Shown here in pieces: positions 1 through 6,641 of a stretch of 6,995 nt of DNA (its first letter is position 1; every line of letters begins with the position of its first letter). A model generated the notes under the pieces. That model ran no database searches. It was not told where the DNA came from and saw only the letters and a list, made by a program, of their open reading frames with translations. A program made the translations under genes and the position numbers. Source of the DNA: Gemmatimonas phototrophica (GTDB lineage: Bacteria; Gemmatimonadota; Gemmatimonadetes; Gemmatimonadales; Gemmatimonadaceae); assembly GCA_945870175.1 (NCBI GenBank), contig CAMBRJ010000158.1, positions 1 to 6,995 on the forward strand, given 5' to 3'.

Positions 1-1
1 G

Positions 2-1192
2 TATGCCGACATGGGCCACTTCGGCATCCGTCCCATTCGTGCGGCGTGGCTGCTGTTGGTGTTCCCGGCGCTGCTGCTCAACTCCTTCGGCCAGGGAGAG
101 CTGCTGGTTCGGAATCCGGCGGCCGTCGAGAATCCGTTCTTCCTGCTCGCGCCCGCGGCGATGATCCTGCCCCTCATCGTGCTGGCCACGATGGCAGCGA
201 TCGTCGCCTCGCAGGCCATGATCTCGGGCGCCTACTCGGTCACCCGTCAGGGTATCGCTCTGGGTTTCATCCCGCGTCTCGAGATCCAGCATACGAGCAC
301 GGTGGAGGAAGGACAGATCTATATCCCCGAGGTGAATTACTTCATCGCGGTGGGCTGCCTCATCATCGTCGTGCTGTTCAAGAACACCTCGGCGCTCGGC
401 GCCGCCTACGGCATCGCCGTTACCGGCACGATGCTGATCACGAGCATTCTGTTCTACATCGTGGCCCGTATCCGCTTCCGCTGGAAGTGGTGGCAGGCGG
501 CGGCGCTATCGTCGGTGTTCCTGATCGTCGACGTGTTCTTCTTCAGCGCCAACGTGGTAAAGCTCATGCACGGCGGCTGGGTGCCGATGGCATTGGGCGT
601 CGTCTTGTTCATGCTCATGCTCACGTGGAAGCGCGGCCGCGCGTTGCTCAATGCGCGCCTGGCCGAAGGGACGATGCCGATCAGCCTCTTCCTCGATGGC
701 GTCGAGAGGTCGAGCGTGTACCGCGTGCCGGGCACGGCGGTGTTCATGACCGGCAGCGACGATGGCGTACCGCCCGTCTTGCTGCACCACCTCAAGCACA
801 ACAAGGTCCTGCACGAGCGTGTGCTGCTGGTGTCGGTGAAAACGGCCGATGTGCCCGAAACGAGTGCGGCCGAGCGCGTGCGGGTGCTGCCTCTTGGGCA
901 TGGCTTCTGGCGCGTCGTGGTGTCGTACGGGTTCATGCAGACGCCGAACGTCCCGAACGTGCTTGAAGTGGTCGACCAGATGGGCATCCGGTGCAAGCCG
1001 ATGGAGACGAGCTATTTCCTCGGTCGGGAGCGGCTCATTCCCGTCCCCGGGAGGCCGGGCGACACCGTCACGCTGTCCAAGTGGCGCAAAGTCATCTTCG
1101 CGATCATGGCGAGGAATGCGCGCTCCGCCACGGAGTTCTTCTGCATTCCACCCAACCGTGTGGTGGAATTGGGGACGCAGATCGAGTTCTGA
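2..1192 (+). CDS. kup: Kup-family potassium uptake transporter, C-terminal part (5' end outside window)
   Basis: Inner-membrane K+ uptake protein of the KUP/HAK/KT family, thought to work as a K+/H+ symporter. 396 residues are visible against roughly 620 in a full family member, so about a third is missing upstream. The frame opens at base 2 with Y-A-D before the Met at 11; Y-A-D-M-G-H-F-G is a family motif, so that Met is internal and not the start. About six hydrophobic helices are visible (near visible residues 14-26, 48-68, 113-125, 135-155, 165-183 and 190-209). Conserved stretches include SQAMISGAYSVTRQ and GQIYIPEVN with AAYGIAVTGT after it. A soluble cytoplasmic tail of about 185 residues follows and ends in the typical PPNRVVELGTQIEF. 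The gene converges on the efflux operon. No frameshift is seen. Family assignment is firm; ion specificity rests on homology. Confidence 0.95.
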   Translation, partial: YADMGHFGIRPIRAAWLLLVFPALLLNSFGQGELLVRNPAAVENPFFLLAPAAMILPLIVLATMAAIVASQAMISGAYSVTRQGIALGFIPRLEIQHTSTVEEGQIYIPEVNYFIAVGCLIIVVLFKNTSALGAAYGIAVTGTMLITSILFYIVARIRFRWKWWQAAALSSVFLIVDVFFFSANVVKLMHGGWVPMALGVVLFMLMLTWKRGRALLNARLAEGTMPISLFLDGVERSSVYRVPGTAVFMTGSDDGVPPVLLHHLKHNKVLHERVLLVSVKTADVPETSAAERVRVLPLGHGFWRVVVSYGFMQTPNVPNVLEVVDQMGIRCKPMETSYFLGRERLIPVPGRPGDTVTLSKWRKVIFAIMARNARSATEFFCIPPNRVVELGTQIEF

Positions 1193-1202
1193 TCGCCGAG
1201 CA

Positions 1203-1235
1203 CGACGCTCGACGCTCGACGCTCGACGCTCGACG
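1203..1235. repeat. 7-nt tandem repeat (CGACGCT) x4.7 between convergent genes
   Basis: Four exact copies of CGACGCT occupy 1203-1230, followed by a partial fifth copy, CGACG, at 1231-1235. The array starts 11 bp after the kup stop codon. The last full copy and the partial copy also form the left arm of the hairpin at 1227-1254. Seven is not a multiple of three, which argues against selection as coding sequence. Such an array is prone to change copy number by slippage. Any function is unknown. Confidence 0.9.
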
Positions 1236-1254
1236 TGGACATGCACGTCGAGCG
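1227..1254. terminator. Candidate bidirectional terminator hairpin between kup and the RND operon
   Basis: An 11-bp perfect inverted repeat (CGCTCGACGTG at 1227-1237, CACGTCGAGCG at 1244-1254) encloses a 6-nt loop. It lies 34 bp after the kup stop and 24 bp after the RND permease stop, where two convergent transcripts would end. Neither side carries a T-tract, so it is not a classical intrinsic terminator. It could stop or protect the 3' ends of both messages, or stem from the neighbouring tandem repeat. The pairing is read directly from the sequence; the terminator role is inferred from position. Confidence 0.45.
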
Positions 1255-1278
1255 GAACGGGTAGATCAATGGCGAGGG

Positions 1279-4200
1279 TTAGTCGCCGGCGACGGGCAGC
1301 GGCTCCATGCTGCCACTGCTGCGTGCCGACACGGACGCGGCGGCGCGTTTGTGCGACTGGAACTGATCGAGCAGCGTGTACACGACCGGCGTGACGTACA
1401 GCGTGATCAGCTGCGAGAACGCGAGGCCGCCGACTACCGCGAGACCCAGCGGCTGCCGCGACTCGGCACCACCCCCGAACCCGATCGCGATGGGCAGCGT
1501 GCCCATGAGCGCGGCGAGCGTCGTCATCGTGATCGGACGGAAGCGCACGCGCGCCGCCTCCATGATGGCGTCACGAGCCGACATCTGGCGCACCTGCTCG
1601 GCATCGATCGCGAAGTCGATCATCATGATCGCGTTCTTCTTCACGAGTCCGATCAGCATGATGATGCCGACATACGAGTACACGCCGAGATCCTTGCCGA
1701 AGAGCCACAGCGTCAGCAACGCGCCCAGCGCCGCGAACGGCAATCCGGAGAGAATCGTGATGGGGTGAATGAAGCTTTCGTACAGAATGCCAAGCACCAC
1801 GTAGATCACGAAGATCGCGACGAACAACAGCACCAAGAGGCCACTCTGCGCTTGCGCAAAGGCTTGCGTGTCGCCCGATAATTGCGACGTGACATCGGCC
1901 GGCAAGACGGCGCGTGCTTCGCGCTGCACGGCATCGACCGCCGTACCGAGCGCGACGTTGGGGCGCGTGGCGAAGCTGATCGACACCGCCGGCAGCTGTC
2001 CGTTGTGTTGAATGCTCTGCGGTCCGACACCCTTGGTGAAGGTGGCCACCGAGCCCAGTTGCACCAGGTTGCCGGTATTCGAGCGCACGTACAGTTGGCT
2101 CAGTGAGGCCGGATCCTTCTGGAACGCTTCCTTGAGCTCGAGAATGACCTGGTACTGATTGGTCTGCGTGTAGATCGTGGAGACCTGACGGGAGCCGTAT
2201 GCGTTGTACAGCGCGTTCTCGATCTGCGACGCACTCAGCCCCAGCGCCGACGCGCGTTCCCGGTCGATCTGGATGCCGACCTGCGGATTGCCAACCTGCA
2301 GATCACTCGAGATGTTCTCGAGCTCCGGCAGGTCTTTCATGCGGGCTTCGAGCGCACGCGCGGCGGTGTACAGTTCCGCGATGTCCGGGCCCTGCAACGA
2401 GACCTGATACGCGCTGTTGCCGCGGCGACCACCGATGTTGATTGGCGGCGGATTGCGGAAGAACACCTGCACGCCCGGCACCTTGGACGTGGCGCGGCTG
2501 AGCTCGCGCATGATCTGATCGACATGCGGACGGTTCGGATCCTCGCTGAGCGTGAGCTGCAAGCGACCGCTGTTCGAGCCACCACCACCCGGGCCGCCAC
2601 CGATCGAGGCCATCGTGTACTTCACGTTCGGGCTCTTTTCGACGATCGACGCCACTTCGCGGATCTTCACTTGCAGCGCTTCGAAGCCAATGCCTTCCGG
2701 TCCTTCGATCGAGCCGGACAGTCGGCCAGTGTCCTCGGACGGCAGGAAGCCCTTCGGGATGTACATGAACAAGCCAACGGTCGCGGCCAGTGTGAAGGCG
2801 CCGAAGATCATCGCGAGGCCACGGCGATTCATCACCCAGCCCAACGAGCGTACGTACGCCCCTTCCGTGGCTTGATACAGGCGCTCGACCGAGCGCCACT
2901 TGCCGTCACTTGGCGCATGCCCTTCGCCTTCACGCAGGAAGCGCGCGGCCAGCATCGGGGTGAGCGTGAGCGACACGAAGCCGGACACCAAAATGGCCAC
3001 ACCGATCGTGACGGCGAACTCGCGGAACAAGCGCCCCACGAGACCGGGCATGAACAGCAGCGGAATAAAGACGGCCACCAGCGACAGCGTCATCGAGAGA
3101 ATCGTGAAGCTGATTTCTTTCGAGCCGTCGAGCGCCGCCTGCATGGGCTTCTTTCCCATCTCCAGGTGGCGCACAATGTTTTCGAGCATCACGATGGCGT
3201 CGTCCACGACGAAACCGACCGCGAGCGTGAGGGCCATCAGCGACAGGTTGTCGAGGCTGTAGCCGAGCATCCACATGACCGTGCAGGTGCCGATCAGCGA
3301 GAACGGCAGGGCCAGCGAGGGGATGATCGTGGCGCGCAGATTCCGAAGGAACAGGAAGATCACCATCACGACCAGACCGACCGTGAGAACGAGCGTGAAC
3401 TTCACATCGTCGACGCTCTGTTCAATCGCGACCGACCGGTCGTAGATCGGCACGATGCTGACGCTGGGCGGTAGCTGCGGCTCGAGCTGCTTGAGTACGG
3501 CGTTGACGCCATTGGCCACTTCAACCGTATTCACGCCGGGCTGACGGATGATCGAGAGGGCGGTGTTGGCGCGTCCGTTGATCTCGCTCATGCCGCGCAT
3601 GTTCTGCAGGCCGTCGATCACGTTACCGAGTTCGCCGAGACGTATCGGCGCGCCGTTGCGCATCGCAACCACGAGATTGCGGAACTCCGTGGCGTTCCGG
3701 AGCTGTCCGGAGGCCTGCAGCGTGAACGACTGGTTGGGCCCCATCAGGACGCCGGCCGGGGAATTCGAGTTTCCCTGGTTGATGGCGGCCTGCACTTCGT
3801 CGATGCCGATGCCGCGCGCCGCCATAGCGCCGGGATCGAGCTGCACGCGCACGGCGTACTTGGACGAGCCGTACACCTGCACCTGCGCCACACCGGTTAC
3901 GGTGGAGACACGCTGGGCGAGGAAGGTTTCGGCGTACTCGCTCAACTCCTGCCGACTGAGGACATCGGAGTTGATCGAGAACATCATGATCGGCGAGTCG
4001 GCCGCGTTCGCCTTGTTGTACGACGGCGGATTGATGCCCTGCGGCAGCTGGCGGAGCGTCTTGGAGATCGCCGACTGCACGTCGGCCGCCGCCTTGTCGA
4101 TATCACGATCGAGGGCGAAGAGCAGCGTGACGTTGACACTGCCCTGCGAACTGGACGACGTGATGCTTTCGATGCCCGACACCGTGGAGAAGGCCTGCTC

Positions 4201-4401
4201 GAGCGGTGTCGCCACCGACGTCGCCATGACCTCAGGGCTCGCACCGGGCAGACCGGCCGAGACGGTGATCGTGGGATAGTCGATGGTGGGCAGATCGCTG
4301 ACCGGCAGCGCCCGGTAGGCTACGATGCCGAACGTCAGGATGGCCAGCATGACCAGCGTGGTCATGACCGGCCGTTTGATCCAGATCGCGCTCAGATTCA
4401 C
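1279..4401 (-). CDS. RND multidrug efflux permease (AcrB/MdtB/MdtC-like, HAE1 type)
   Basis: Inner-membrane proton/drug antiporter that forms the trimeric pump of a tripartite efflux system. At 1040 residues it is full length for the family. TM1 follows the N-terminal IWIKRPVMTT motif. Two porter-domain halves flank the TM2-6 and TM8-12 bundles. Proton-relay residues are intact: D400-D401 in TM4 (GFVVDDAIVMLEN, matching AcrB D407/D408), K922 in TM10 (LVKKNAIMMIDF, matching K940) and R955 (RPITMT, matching R971). The stretch IYVVLGILYESFIHPITILS (about 865-884) resembles the MdtB/MdtC branch more than AcrB. A Gly-rich loop lies at 601-609. The start is GTG, supported by GAGGAG 7 nt upstream and by the 4-bp overlap with the adaptor gene. 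Substrates cannot be read from sequence; hydrophobic drugs, dyes or detergents are family guesses. Metal-efflux (CzcA) types are less likely from the motifs. Confidence 0.95.
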   Translation of the reverse strand: MNLSAIWIKRPVMTTLVMLAILTFGIVAYRALPVSDLPTIDYPTITVSAGLPGASPEVMATSVATPLEQAFSTVSGIESITSSSSQGSVNVTLLFALDRDIDKAAADVQSAISKTLRQLPQGINPPSYNKANAADSPIMMFSINSDVLSRQELSEYAETFLAQRVSTVTGVAQVQVYGSSKYAVRVQLDPGAMAARGIGIDEVQAAINQGNSNSPAGVLMGPNQSFTLQASGQLRNATEFRNLVVAMRNGAPIRLGELGNVIDGLQNMRGMSEINGRANTALSIIRQPGVNTVEVANGVNAVLKQLEPQLPPSVSIVPIYDRSVAIEQSVDDVKFTLVLTVGLVVMVIFLFLRNLRATIIPSLALPFSLIGTCTVMWMLGYSLDNLSLMALTLAVGFVVDDAIVMLENIVRHLEMGKKPMQAALDGSKEISFTILSMTLSLVAVFIPLLFMPGLVGRLFREFAVTIGVAILVSGFVSLTLTPMLAARFLREGEGHAPSDGKWRSVERLYQATEGAYVRSLGWVMNRRGLAMIFGAFTLAATVGLFMYIPKGFLPSEDTGRLSGSIEGPEGIGFEALQVKIREVASIVEKSPNVKYTMASIGGGPGGGGSNSGRLQLTLSEDPNRPHVDQIMRELSRATSKVPGVQVFFRNPPPINIGGRRGNSAYQVSLQGPDIAELYTAARALEARMKDLPELENISSDLQVGNPQVGIQIDRERASALGLSASQIENALYNAYGSRQVSTIYTQTNQYQVILELKEAFQKDPASLSQLYVRSNTGNLVQLGSVATFTKGVGPQSIQHNGQLPAVSISFATRPNVALGTAVDAVQREARAVLPADVTSQLSGDTQAFAQAQSGLLVLLFVAIFVIYVVLGILYESFIHPITILSGLPFAALGALLTLWLFGKDLGVYSYVGIIMLIGLVKKNAIMMIDFAIDAEQVRQMSARDAIMEAARVRFRPITMTTLAALMGTLPIAIGFGGGAESRQPLGLAVVGGLAFSQLITLYVTPVVYTLLDQFQSHKRAAASVSARSSGSMEPLPVAGD

Positions 4402-5660
4402 GGGGTTGCTCCTCGCTTTCCAGCGGCACCGCTGGCGCTACCACCGGCACCGGGGGCACCACCGCGATTGCCTCGACCAGTCGCACCACTCCCCGCGCCG
4501 CTCGGGCCGCCCTTCGAGAGCGAACCACGCAACTCGACCTTGGCGCCGTCCTGCAGGCGATTCTGTCCCTCAATGATGACCTGCTCGCCGCCAACCAGGC
4601 CGCTGTCGAGCTTGACGAGCGTGCCAGCGGGGCGGCCCACCTTCACCACCACGCGCTTGGCCTTGCCGTCTTCAACCACGTACACGAAAGCGCCGTTGGT
4701 GGTCGTGACGACCGCTTCCGACGGCACGGTGATGGCGTCCTGATCGACGGAGAGTTCAAGACCCACCGACACAAACTGGCCGGGCCAGAGCGAACGATCG
4801 GCGTTCGGCACACGCGCTTTGAGCAGCACGGTACCGGTGGCGCGATCAACCGCGTTGTCGATGAAGGTCAGCGTGCCGGTGATCTTCTGGCTACTGTCGC
4901 CCACGTTGGGGACGATGTTGACCAACAGGGCCTGATCGAGGCCCGAGCGGCGGCGCATTTCCTCGAAGGCCTGCTCGGGCACCGTGAAGCGCACCAGCAC
5001 CGGCTGCAGTTCGTTGATCGTGAGCAAGGCCGGGTCGGCCTGCGCCCGCACGAGGCTGCCCACGCGGAGCATGATCTGGCCGGTGCGTCCGGAGATCGGC
5101 GCTTTAATGGTGGTGTTCTCGAGGTCGAGACGCGCCCGCTCCAGCGAGGCTTTTCCCGCCGCCACGGTGGCGGCGAGGGCCGACGCCTCTGCAAAGGTTT
5201 GTTCGAGCTGCTGGCGGGTGACGTAGCCGTCCTTGGCCAGCCCCGCGAAGCGCACCGAGTCGCCACGGGCACGGACGAGGGTGGCCTGATCGCGCGCCAG
5301 CGTGCTCTGCAGCCGATCGAGTTCGGCGCGGAACGGTCGGGAATCGATCTGGAAGAGCACCTGGCCTTGGGCCACTTCATCGCCTTCGGCGATCGCCACC
5401 CGAGTGAGCATCCCGGATACGAGGGACTGCACGGCGACGGTCCGATTGGGCTCGATTTGCCCATTCGCGGAGACGATGAACGGCAGGGGTCCCTTCGTCG
5501 CCGTCATCGTGGACACGACGGGAGCGGGGCGCGGCGGACGTTGCGGCTCTTTGCAGGCGGCGAGTCCAAGGAGGGCAACCGACGAGAGCGCGAACAGTCG
5601 GCGCGAGGGATCGGTGGCGCACCGGCGCGCGAAGCGCTGCGGTATCACATTATCTGGCAT
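4398..5660 (-). CDS. RND efflux periplasmic adaptor (membrane fusion protein), predicted lipoprotein
   Basis: Periplasmic adaptor of the AcrA/MdtA (HlyD_D23-like) family that links the inner-membrane pump to an outer-membrane channel. It has 420 residues. The N-terminus is basic (RRLFALSSVALLG), followed by a lipobox L33-A34-A35-C36, so Cys36 is the likely lipidated residue after signal peptidase II cleavage. The order then is typical: a first lipoyl half near 74-108, an alpha-hairpin of about 110-180, a second lipoyl half containing IKAPISGRTG (185-194), a beta-barrel around 215-305 with NAVDRATGTVLLKARVPN, and a membrane-proximal domain around 310-378. The last 40 residues are an unusual Gly/Ala/Ser tail with several Arg and Lys. 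The ATG at 5660 gives a long 20-residue stretch before the basic run and has no clear Shine-Dalgarno; the GTG at codon 5 is an alternative. It is the first gene of the operon and is translationally coupled to the permease. Confidence 0.93.
   Translation of the reverse strand: MPDNVIPQRFARRCATDPSRRLFALSSVALLGLAACKEPQRPPRPAPVVSTMTATKGPLPFIVSANGQIEPNRTVAVQSLVSGMLTRVAIAEGDEVAQGQVLFQIDSRPFRAELDRLQSTLARDQATLVRARGDSVRFAGLAKDGYVTRQQLEQTFAEASALAATVAAGKASLERARLDLENTTIKAPISGRTGQIMLRVGSLVRAQADPALLTINELQPVLVRFTVPEQAFEEMRRRSGLDQALLVNIVPNVGDSSQKITGTLTFIDNAVDRATGTVLLKARVPNADRSLWPGQFVSVGLELSVDQDAITVPSEAVVTTTNGAFVYVVEDGKAKRVVVKVGRPAGTLVKLDSGLVGGEQVIIEGQNRLQDGAKVELRGSLSKGGPSGAGSGATGRGNRGGAPGAGGSASGAAGKRGATP
4409..4414 (-). 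promoter_or_regulatory. Shine-Dalgarno for the RND permease, inside the adaptor gene
   Basis: On the minus strand GAGGAG lies 7 nt before the GTG at 4401. It fixes the permease start although the codon is not ATG. The adaptor's TGA (4398-4400) overlaps this GTG as GTGA, which suggests coupled translation of the two pump subunits. Confidence 0.75.
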
Positions 5661-5893
5661 TCGCAGGGGCGAACGGCGGGTCGGAAAAGACGCTCAGCAT
5701 ACGACTCGAAAGCCGGCAAACGTCACGGGGTCTATTCGTCAAGTTAACGCTACCCGATGCCCATTCGTTGCGACGGGGTTGGCGTGCGGAGGCGTAAACA
5801 CCCGCTACCCCTGAGTTTCCCTGCCGGTCCTGCCGCCACGGCGCCAGTCACGGTCACCGCCAGCAGGCTGCGCCTTGGCCATGACGGGGCGAC

Positions 5894-5919
5894 GGCCAGG
5901 GCCAGGGCCAGGGCCAGGG
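5894..5919. repeat. Hexanucleotide tandem repeat (GGCCAG) x4.3
   Basis: Four exact GGCCAG units plus GG run from 5894 to 5919. On the minus strand one frame reads as alternating Pro-Gly and another as alternating Trp-Pro. The unit length is a multiple of three, so frames stay open across it, which explains the spurious open frames here. It is a simple-sequence tract whose copy number may vary between strains. No function is evident. Confidence 0.9.
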
Positions 5920-6019
5920 TTCACCGGGGGTGCGTTCGGAGGACTCTGCTCGCGGCGCCGAGATGACAGTGGTGCGTGGGCGTGCGGATAGCTTCGTGGC
6001 GGCGGACAGTCCAACAGCT

Positions 6020-6129
6020 CGACGCGAAGGGCGCGAAGTCCGCGGTGGACGCGAAGAAGGACAACTGATACAGGTGAAAAGCTGTTGCTGTTCTTCGCGC
6101 ACTTCGCGGACTTCGCGCCCTTCGCGTCG
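6020..6129. repeat. Long inverted repeat of 9-nt units, upstream of the GxxExxY gene
   Basis: The arms at 6020-6044 and 6105-6129 are perfect 25-bp reverse complements. After a 5-nt by 5-nt internal mismatch they continue with a further 9 bp (6050-6058 with 6091-6099), giving 34 paired positions of 39 around a 32-nt loop (6059-6090). Each arm is made of four 9-nt units: on the right arm TTCTTCGCG, CACTTCGCG, GACTTCGCG and CCCTTCGCG (6091-6126); on the left the complementary units at 6022-6057, of which the third is diverged (CCGCGGTGG). An RNA copy would form a very stable hairpin. It ends 49 bp before the ATG of the GxxExxY gene. No flanking direct repeat was seen. It could be a REP-like or miniature mobile element, a structured RNA or a protein-binding site; the sequence alone cannot decide. 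Confidence 0.9.
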
Positions 6130-6178
6130 AATAGCGATCACAGCGCAACCGCCCTCAGCGTCCGCAACGACGACTCCC

Positions 6179-6622
6179 ATGCAGATCCATCCTGACGATC
6201 TCTCTGGCGCGTGCATCAACGCAGCCCTTCGAATTCATAGGAAGTTCCGCTCAGGGATGCTCGAAAGCCTGTACGAAGCCGTACTGGAGCGGACCCTCAC
6301 GCGCGACGGATTCACCGTCGAACGACAAAAAGCGATCTCCTTCGAGTTCGAGGGAGATCGCTATGAAAACGCATTCCGCGCTGACCTGATTGTGAACGGC
6401 CGATTGATCATCGAAGTGAAAGCACGCGAGACCAACGCTCCGATCTATGCGACGCAGCTGCTCACCTACCTGCGATTGGCCGAATTACCGCTCGGCCTCG
6501 TCATCAACTTCGGACTGCCGAAGCTGATGGACGGCGTCAAGCGCGTCGTGAATGACCTGCCGCCGGAGCAGTCGCCGCAGCTCCGTGTGAACCGGCCGCC
6601 CATCGCGCCGGTCCACACGTGA
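6179..6622 (+). CDS. GxxExxY family protein (PD-(D/E)xK nuclease-like fold, unknown function)
   Basis: A small soluble protein of 147 residues, close to the usual size for this family (PDDEXK_3-type). The defining motif is G26-M-L-E29-S-L-Y32, in the context RKFRSGMLESLYEAVLE. A PD-(D/E)xK-like core follows: D69 (FRADLIV), then E79-V80-K81 (LIIEVKA) with a conserved Q93-L-L-T-Y-L helix. Together these match the catalytic layout of Mg-dependent nucleases, but activity is not established for the family. The ATG at 6179 is chosen because family homology begins at HPDDLSGACINAAL. The frame stays open upstream to 5930, but those 83 codons only translate the inverted repeat. No Shine-Dalgarno is visible before the ATG. 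The gene converges on leuS with 7 bp between the stops. No signal peptide or membrane helix is seen. Family is confident; role is unknown. Confidence 0.88.
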   Translation: MQIHPDDLSGACINAALRIHRKFRSGMLESLYEAVLERTLTRDGFTVERQKAISFEFEGDRYENAFRADLIVNGRLIIEVKARETNAPIYATQLLTYLRLAELPLGLVINFGLPKLMDGVKRVVNDLPPEQSPQLRVNRPPIAPVHT

Positions 6623-6641
6623 TCGTGGATCACACCACGAT
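6619..6641. other. Small palindromes spanning the convergent stops of GxxExxY and leuS
   Basis: Two mutually exclusive short hairpins overlap here: GTGATC/GATCAC (6619-6624 with 6628-6633, 3-nt loop) and ATCGTGG/CCACGAT (6622-6628 with 6635-6641, 6-nt loop). They cover both stop codons. There is no T-tract, so a terminator role is only a possibility. Confidence 0.3.

Larger units (their letters stand above)
5661..6178. other. 518-bp gene-free region upstream of the pump operon and the GxxExxY gene
   Basis: This is a divergent intergenic region: the adaptor gene reads left from 5660 and the GxxExxY gene reads right from 6179. Promoters for both should lie here, but no convincing -35/-10 pair with normal spacing was found. 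An AT-richer patch with the palindrome GTTAAC sits at 5743-5748. The open frames crossing 5757-6219 on both strands encode low-complexity Arg/Pro/Gly/Ser peptides that come from the GC-rich repeats and are not credible genes. The recognisable structures are the hexamer array at 5894-5919 and the inverted repeat at 6020-6129, listed separately. Confidence 0.7.

Noticed and set aside
11..13. ATG at 11 as the kup start
   Set aside because: The frame is open to the window edge, and the Met lies inside the conserved Y-A-D-M-G-H-F-G motif in the middle of the protein.
506..1246. Long minus-strand open frames antisense to kup
   Set aside because: The peptides are Arg/His-rich without family features, and kup coding on the plus strand is unambiguous. 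One of them also runs through the 7-nt repeat.
2524..3474. Long plus-strand open frame antisense to the RND permease
   Set aside because: It is a high-GC shadow: the peptide is His/Arg/Glu-rich with no recognisable domain, while the opposite strand encodes a full-length, motif-complete permease.
5696..5742. Promoter candidate for the efflux operon (TTGACG at 5737-5742 and TATGCT at 5696-5701, minus strand)
   Set aside because: The two boxes are 35 nt apart, far from the 16-18 nt needed. Pairing TATGCT with GTGACG (5721-5726) gives 19 nt and poor matches, so no promoter is called.
6020..6129. CRISPR array or intrinsic terminator at the inverted repeat
   Set aside because: The units are contiguous 9-mers without unique spacers, so it is not CRISPR. 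There is no T-tract after the hairpin, and the plus-strand neighbour upstream is not a gene that would need termination.
5930..6178. N-terminal extension of the GxxExxY protein through the inverted repeat
   Set aside because: The 83 extra codons translate repeat DNA into Arg/Ser-rich sequence, and family similarity begins only at the Met at 6179.
5805..6219. Minus-strand small ORFs across the hexamer array and inverted repeat
   Set aside because: They encode Pro-Gly or Trp-Pro repeats and repeat-derived peptide, with no start context or family resemblance.
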